Assembly: GCF_002803075.1 (NCBI RefSeq)
Contig: NZ_NNBK01000012.1
Location: 469,747 to 533,746, forward strand
From: Streptomyces sp. CB01373
GTDB lineage: Bacteria > Actinomycetota > Actinomycetes > Streptomycetales > Streptomycetaceae
Direction: 5' to 3'
Length of the DNA stretch: 64,000 bases
The number at the start of each line of letters is the position of its first letter. The stretch's first letter is position 1. Under the pieces are notes generated by a model, which was not told where the DNA came from, searched no databases, and was given only the letters and a program-made list of their open reading frames with translations. Shown here piece by piece: positions 60,782 through 64,000 of the stretch. Made by a program: the position numbers and the translations under genes.

Positions 60782-62212
60782 ATGACCGAAACGGAAACCA
60801 TCGCGTACGACGTCGTGGTGCTGGGCGCCGGACCCGTGGGGGAGAACGTGGCCGACCGCACCCGCGCGGCCGGCCTGTCCACCGCGATCGTGGAGAGCGA
60901 ACTGGTCGGCGGCGAGTGCTCGTACTGGGCGTGCATGCCCAGCAAGGCCCTGCTGCGCCCGGTCATCGCCCGCGCCGACGCCCGCCGTCTGCCGGGCCTG
61001 AGCCAGGCGGTGCGCGGTCCCCTCGACGCCGCCGCGGTCCTGGCCCGCCGGGACGAGTACACCTCGCACTGGCACGACGACGGCCAGGTGCGGTGGCTCG
61101 ACGGCATCGGCGCCGACCTCCACCGCGGGCACGGCCGGCTGGCGGGTCCGCGTACGGTCACGGTCGACGGCCCCGACGGCACCCGCAGGACGCTCACCGC
61201 CCGGCACGCCGTCGCGGTCTGCACCGGAACCCGTGCCCGGCTTCCGGACCTGCACGGACTCGACGCCGTCAAGCCGTGGACCAGCCGCGAGGCCACCAGC
61301 GCCGAGCGGGTGCCGGGGCGGCTGATCATCGTGGGCGGCGGTGTGGTCGCCACCGAGATGGCCACCGTGTACCAGGCGCTCGGCTCGCAGGTCACCGTCC
61401 TGGTCCGGGGCAAGGGACTGCTGCCCCGGATGGAACCCTTCGCCGGCGAACTGGTCGCCGACGCCCTCACGGAGGCCGGCACCGACATCCGCACCGGCAC
61501 CGCGGTGGAGTCGGTCGCCCGCGAGAACGGCACCGTCGTGGCCGTCACCGTCGCCGGCGACCGCGTCGAGGCCGACGAGATCCTCTTCGCCACCGGACGC
61601 GCGCCGCGCACCGAGGACATCGGCCTGGAGACGGTGGGCCTGGAACCCGGCTCCTGGCTGCCGGTCGACGACACCCTGCGCGTGCACGGCAGCACGTGGC
61701 TGTACGCGTGCGGCGATGTGAACCACCGCGCGCTCCTCACCCACCAGGGCAAGTACCAGGCCCGGATCGCGGGCGACACGATCGGCGCCCGCGCGGCCGG
61801 CGTGCCGCTGCTGGAGACGGACCCGTGGGGCGCCCACGCCGCCACCGCCGACCACCACGCCGTACCGCAGGTCGTCTTCACCGACCCGGAGGCCGCGGCC
61901 GTCGGCCTGTCCCTGGCCGAGGCCGAACAGGCCGGCCACCGGGTCCGCGCCGTCGACGTCGACCTCTCCACCGTCGCCGGGGCCGGCCTGTACGGCGACG
62001 GCTACCGCGGCCGCGCCCGCATGGTCGTCGACCTCGACGAGGAGATCCTGCGCGGTGTCACCTTCGTCGGGCCCGGCGTCGGCGAACTGCTCCACTCGGC
62101 GACCGTCGCCGTCGCCGGGCAGGTCCCGGTCGGCCGTCTGTGGCACGCGGTCCCGTCCTACCCGACGATCAGCGAGGTGTGGCTCCGCCTCCTTGAGGCC
62201 TACCGCGGCTGA
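60782..62212 (+). CDS. Pyridine nucleotide-disulfide oxidoreductase
   Basis: This 476-residue class I flavoprotein reductase has VVVLGAGPVGENVADR (FAD), a redox pair GECSYWACMPSKAL (C-x4-C), IIVGGGVVATEMATVY (NAD(P)H), FATGRAPR and a C-terminal dimer domain with VVFTDPEAAAVGLSL. It is related to mercuric reductase, dihydrolipoamide dehydrogenase and mycothione reductase. The C-terminal His-x4-Glu of glutathione-type enzymes appears changed, so the substrate is open. No Shine-Dalgarno is visible before the ATG. Confidence 0.88.
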   Translation: MTETETIAYDVVVLGAGPVGENVADRTRAAGLSTAIVESELVGGECSYWACMPSKALLRPVIARADARRLPGLSQAVRGPLDAAAVLARRDEYTSHWHDDGQVRWLDGIGADLHRGHGRLAGPRTVTVDGPDGTRRTLTARHAVAVCTGTRARLPDLHGLDAVKPWTSREATSAERVPGRLIIVGGGVVATEMATVYQALGSQVTVLVRGKGLLPRMEPFAGELVADALTEAGTDIRTGTAVESVARENGTVVAVTVAGDRVEADEILFATGRAPRTEDIGLETVGLEPGSWLPVDDTLRVHGSTWLYACGDVNHRALLTHQGKYQARIAGDTIGARAAGVPLLETDPWGAHAATADHHAVPQVVFTDPEAAAVGLSLAEAEQAGHRVRAVDVDLSTVAGAGLYGDGYRGRARMVVDLDEEILRGVTFVGPGVGELLHSATVAVAGQVPVGRLWHAVPSYPTISEVWLRLLEAYRG

Positions 62213-62238
62213 CCGCGCGCCAGCACGGCCGCGTGCGC

Positions 62239-62883
62239 CTACGGCAGTTCGAAGCCGAGGGCCCGCGCGGCGCGCTCCGGGGTCGGCTGGTTCCAGCGGT
62301 GCGTCATCGCGTCGTTGGAGGACAGGGAGCGCGGTTCGGCGCGGTCGAGGTAGAGGGTGCCCTCGAGATGGTCGGTCTCGTGCTGGACGATCCGGGCGGG
62401 CCAGCCGGAGAGCACCTCGTCCACCGCCTGACCGCGCTCGTCCAGGGCCCGCAGGCGTACCTCGGCGTGCCGTGCCACCACGGCCTGCCAGCCCGGAACG
62501 CTCAGGCAGCCCTCGTAGAACGCGGCGCGTTCGGTGCCGACGGCCTCGTACGACGGATTGACCAGCACCCGGAAGGGCAGCGGCACCCGTCCGCGCGCTT
62601 CGCGCACCTCCTCGGGCACCGGTGCCGGGTCCTCGACGACCGCGATCCGCAGCCCCACTCCGACCTGCGGCGCGGCCAGTCCCACGCCCGGTGCCGCGTG
62701 CATGGTCAGGCGCAGGGCCTGGACGAAGCGGGTCAGCAGCGCGGGCTCCAGCTGGCCGTCGAACGGTTCGGCGGGGCGCCGCAGCACCGGGTCGCCGGCG
62801 GCGACGATGGGCAACGGGCCACCGTCGGCGAGGAGTTCGTCGACCTGCTCGGCCAGGGGCGTACGCGTGTGGGGGGAAGCCAT
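62239..62883 (-). CDS. def: Peptide deformylase
   Basis: This 214-residue protein has all three motifs: GVGLAAPQ, EGCLSVPGW and QHETDHLEG, with the metal-binding Cys and two His. It removes N-formyl groups from new proteins. It lies convergent to the reductase gene. The long N-terminal extension is typical of actinobacterial members. Confidence 0.95.
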   Translation of the reverse strand: MASPHTRTPLAEQVDELLADGGPLPIVAAGDPVLRRPAEPFDGQLEPALLTRFVQALRLTMHAAPGVGLAAPQVGVGLRIAVVEDPAPVPEEVREARGRVPLPFRVLVNPSYEAVGTERAAFYEGCLSVPGWQAVVARHAEVRLRALDERGQAVDEVLSGWPARIVQHETDHLEGTLYLDRAEPRSLSSNDAMTHRWNQPTPERAARALGFELP

Positions 62884-63051
62884 CACGCCAGGATGCCACG
62901 GGGGCCGGCCGGCCCGGCCCGCCCGACGCACGCTTGTACAGAGGGCAGGGACGTGCGGCACCCGCGTGCGCGCACCGGCGTGCGGCACCCCTGGCCGCGT
63001 CCCGGTGTGAAGTAGCGTGGTGCGACACGCCGACGCCGGAGGGAGACGCAC

Positions 63052-63474
63052 ATGACGACGCCACACCGGCGCGCCCGGCGCGGGCAGGGCGAGCTGGAGG
63101 TCCAGGTGCTCGGCGCGCTCCGCGAGTCGGACGGCCCGGTCACCGCGGCCTGGGTGCGGCAGCGGCTCGGCGGCGACCTCGCCTACACCACCGTGGTCAC
63201 CATCCTGACCCGGCTGCTCGCCAAGGACGTCGTCTCCCGCGAGCGCCGCGGCCGCTCCTTCGTGTGGACCCCGACCGCGGACGTCGCCCGCCTCGCGGCA
63301 CTCCGGATGCGCCGCCTGCTGGACGGCGAAAGGGACCGCGAGGCGGTGCTGACCAGCTTCGTCACCGCGCTGCCGCCCGGCGACGAGCAGGTGCTGCGCG
63401 CACTGCTCGACGCGGCGGAGGCCGCGGACGACGACGGCGCCCGCAATCCGAGGGGCGACGGTACGGGACACTGA
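63052..63474 (+). CDS. BlaI/MecI/CopY-family repressor
   Basis: This 140-residue winged-helix protein has GELEVQVLGALRE, LAYTTVVTILTRLLAKDVV (recognition helix) and VSRERRGRSFVW. It normally represses itself and an M56 peptidase gene, which follows 6 bp downstream, so the pair forms a BlaI-BlaR-like signalling unit that reacts to cell-wall stress or beta-lactams. GGAGGGAG lies 6 bases before the ATG. Confidence 0.93.
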   Translation: MTTPHRRARRGQGELEVQVLGALRESDGPVTAAWVRQRLGGDLAYTTVVTILTRLLAKDVVSRERRGRSFVWTPTADVARLAALRMRRLLDGERDREAVLTSFVTALPPGDEQVLRALLDAAEAADDDGARNPRGDGTGH

Positions 63475-63480
63475 CGCCTC

Positions 63481-64000
63481 ATGGGGCTCTACGTCTTACT
63501 GCCGCTGGTACTTCCGCTGTCCGCCTGGCCCGTCGCACGCCGGGCCGCACCGCGCCTCCATCCGCGCACGGCCACCCGGTTGCTGACCTGGGTGGCCGCC
63601 GTCATGGGCGGATGCAGCACGCTGTGTCTCGCCCTGCTCGCGGTCATCGGCGCCGCCGAGCTGACCGGCGGCCCGGTCCCGGACGGTTGGGCCGATCCCG
63701 AGTTCAGGTCGGCCGTCTCACGTGGCCGGGTCACGGGCCGGGCGGCGATCCCGGCGCTGGGACTGGTCGCGGTGGCCTGCGGGCGCACCCTGTGGCGCCA
63801 TCGGCGGGTGGCCCGCCGAGCCCGCCGGGCCCTGACCGGGCTGCGTGGCGCACCCGTCGTGGTCCTGCCCGACAGCACGCCGTACGCCTACGCCCTGCCC
63901 GGCAGCCGAGACCGGATCGTCGTCACCACGGCCCTTCTGAGGTCACGTCCGCTGGAGTGGTGTATCGACGGCCACTCGGTGATCTCGTTTGAGGCTATGC
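63481..64000 (+). CDS. BlaR/M56-type membrane peptidase, partial and perhaps interrupted
   Basis: The frame is open from the ATG to the end of the window. It has the N-terminal membrane segments of M56 proteins (YVLLPLVLPLSAWPVA, AVMGGCSTLCLALLAVIGA) and the lead-in to the zinc domain (YAYALPGSRDRIVVTTALL). The catalytic HExxH region should follow shortly after this point. Instead, from about 63945, the sequence no longer resembles the family (PLEWCIDGHSVISFEAM), so the gene may be disrupted by an inserted element whose body is outside the window. Confidence 0.65.
   Translation, partial: MGLYVLLPLVLPLSAWPVARRAAPRLHPRTATRLLTWVAAVMGGCSTLCLALLAVIGAAELTGGPVPDGWADPEFRSAVSRGRVTGRAAIPALGLVAVACGRTLWRHRRVARRARRALTGLRGAPVVVLPDSTPYAYALPGSRDRIVVTTALLRSRPLEWCIDGHSVISFEAM

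Overview
The window is high-GC actinobacterial chromosome, almost certainly Streptomyces or a close relative. The evidence is the codon bias, the XRE/DUF397 and HATPase regulators, the ergothioneine operon egtABCD, the many Sec/lipoprotein genes, and perfect GC-rich hairpin terminators between convergent genes. No rRNA, tRNA or CRISPR array was seen.

Layout. Positions 1-11,000 are accessory and partly decayed. They hold the 3' part of an adenine methyltransferase, an XRE-DUF397 operon, secreted proteins, an IS5-type transposase remnant, a frameshifted FG-GAP gene, a HATPase and a DUF5995 gene. Positions 11,185-21,255 contain a methyltransferase fragment abutting a PIN-like nuclease gene, a PASTA lipoprotein, a small M15-like secreted protein, a broken OGG-fold glycosylase, a complete nuclease-methyltransferase of type ISP/IIG style, and a MerR regulator fused to two sliding-clamp domains.

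The densest part is a nucleic-acid-conflict island at about 16.5-43.3 kb. In order it holds: the R-M enzyme; the MerR-clamp protein; an AlbA_2/HATPase gene translationally coupled to a ParA-like ATPase; a three-gene minus-strand unit (ParB/DGQHR-like protein, GmrSD-type DUF262/DUF1524 nuclease with an alkyltransferase-like domain, unknown 204-residue protein); a 2,021-residue helicase with a Vsr/MTES_1575-like nuclease and a Gre-factor-like C-terminus; a UvrD helicase with a RelE-like N-terminus; and drmA-drmB-drmC, the core of the DISARM anti-phage system. The drm genes overlap by 4 bp each, follow a sigma70-type promoter that is unusually AT-rich for this genome, and end at a perfect terminator. 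The usual class-defining neighbours (drmD/drmMI or drmE/drmMII) are not next to drmABC. The two large helicase fusions occupy that side, so this may be a variant DISARM or a composite island. That grouping is inference.

Positions 43,300-64,000 return to ordinary chromosome: DinB, a HAD phosphatase, dodecin, a 167-bp MITE-like element, an orphan sugar-binding lipoprotein behind a DasR-like operator, egtDCBA, PemK, a cupin and a Cys-containing HTH regulator around a palindromic operator, a glutathionylspermidine-synthase-like gene with its lipoprotein partner, a second PASTA lipoprotein, an FMN reductase/TetR pair with two identical-core operators, LacI, thioredoxin, a flavin disulfide reductase, peptide deformylase, and a BlaI regulator with an M56-type peptidase gene that looks interrupted at the right edge.
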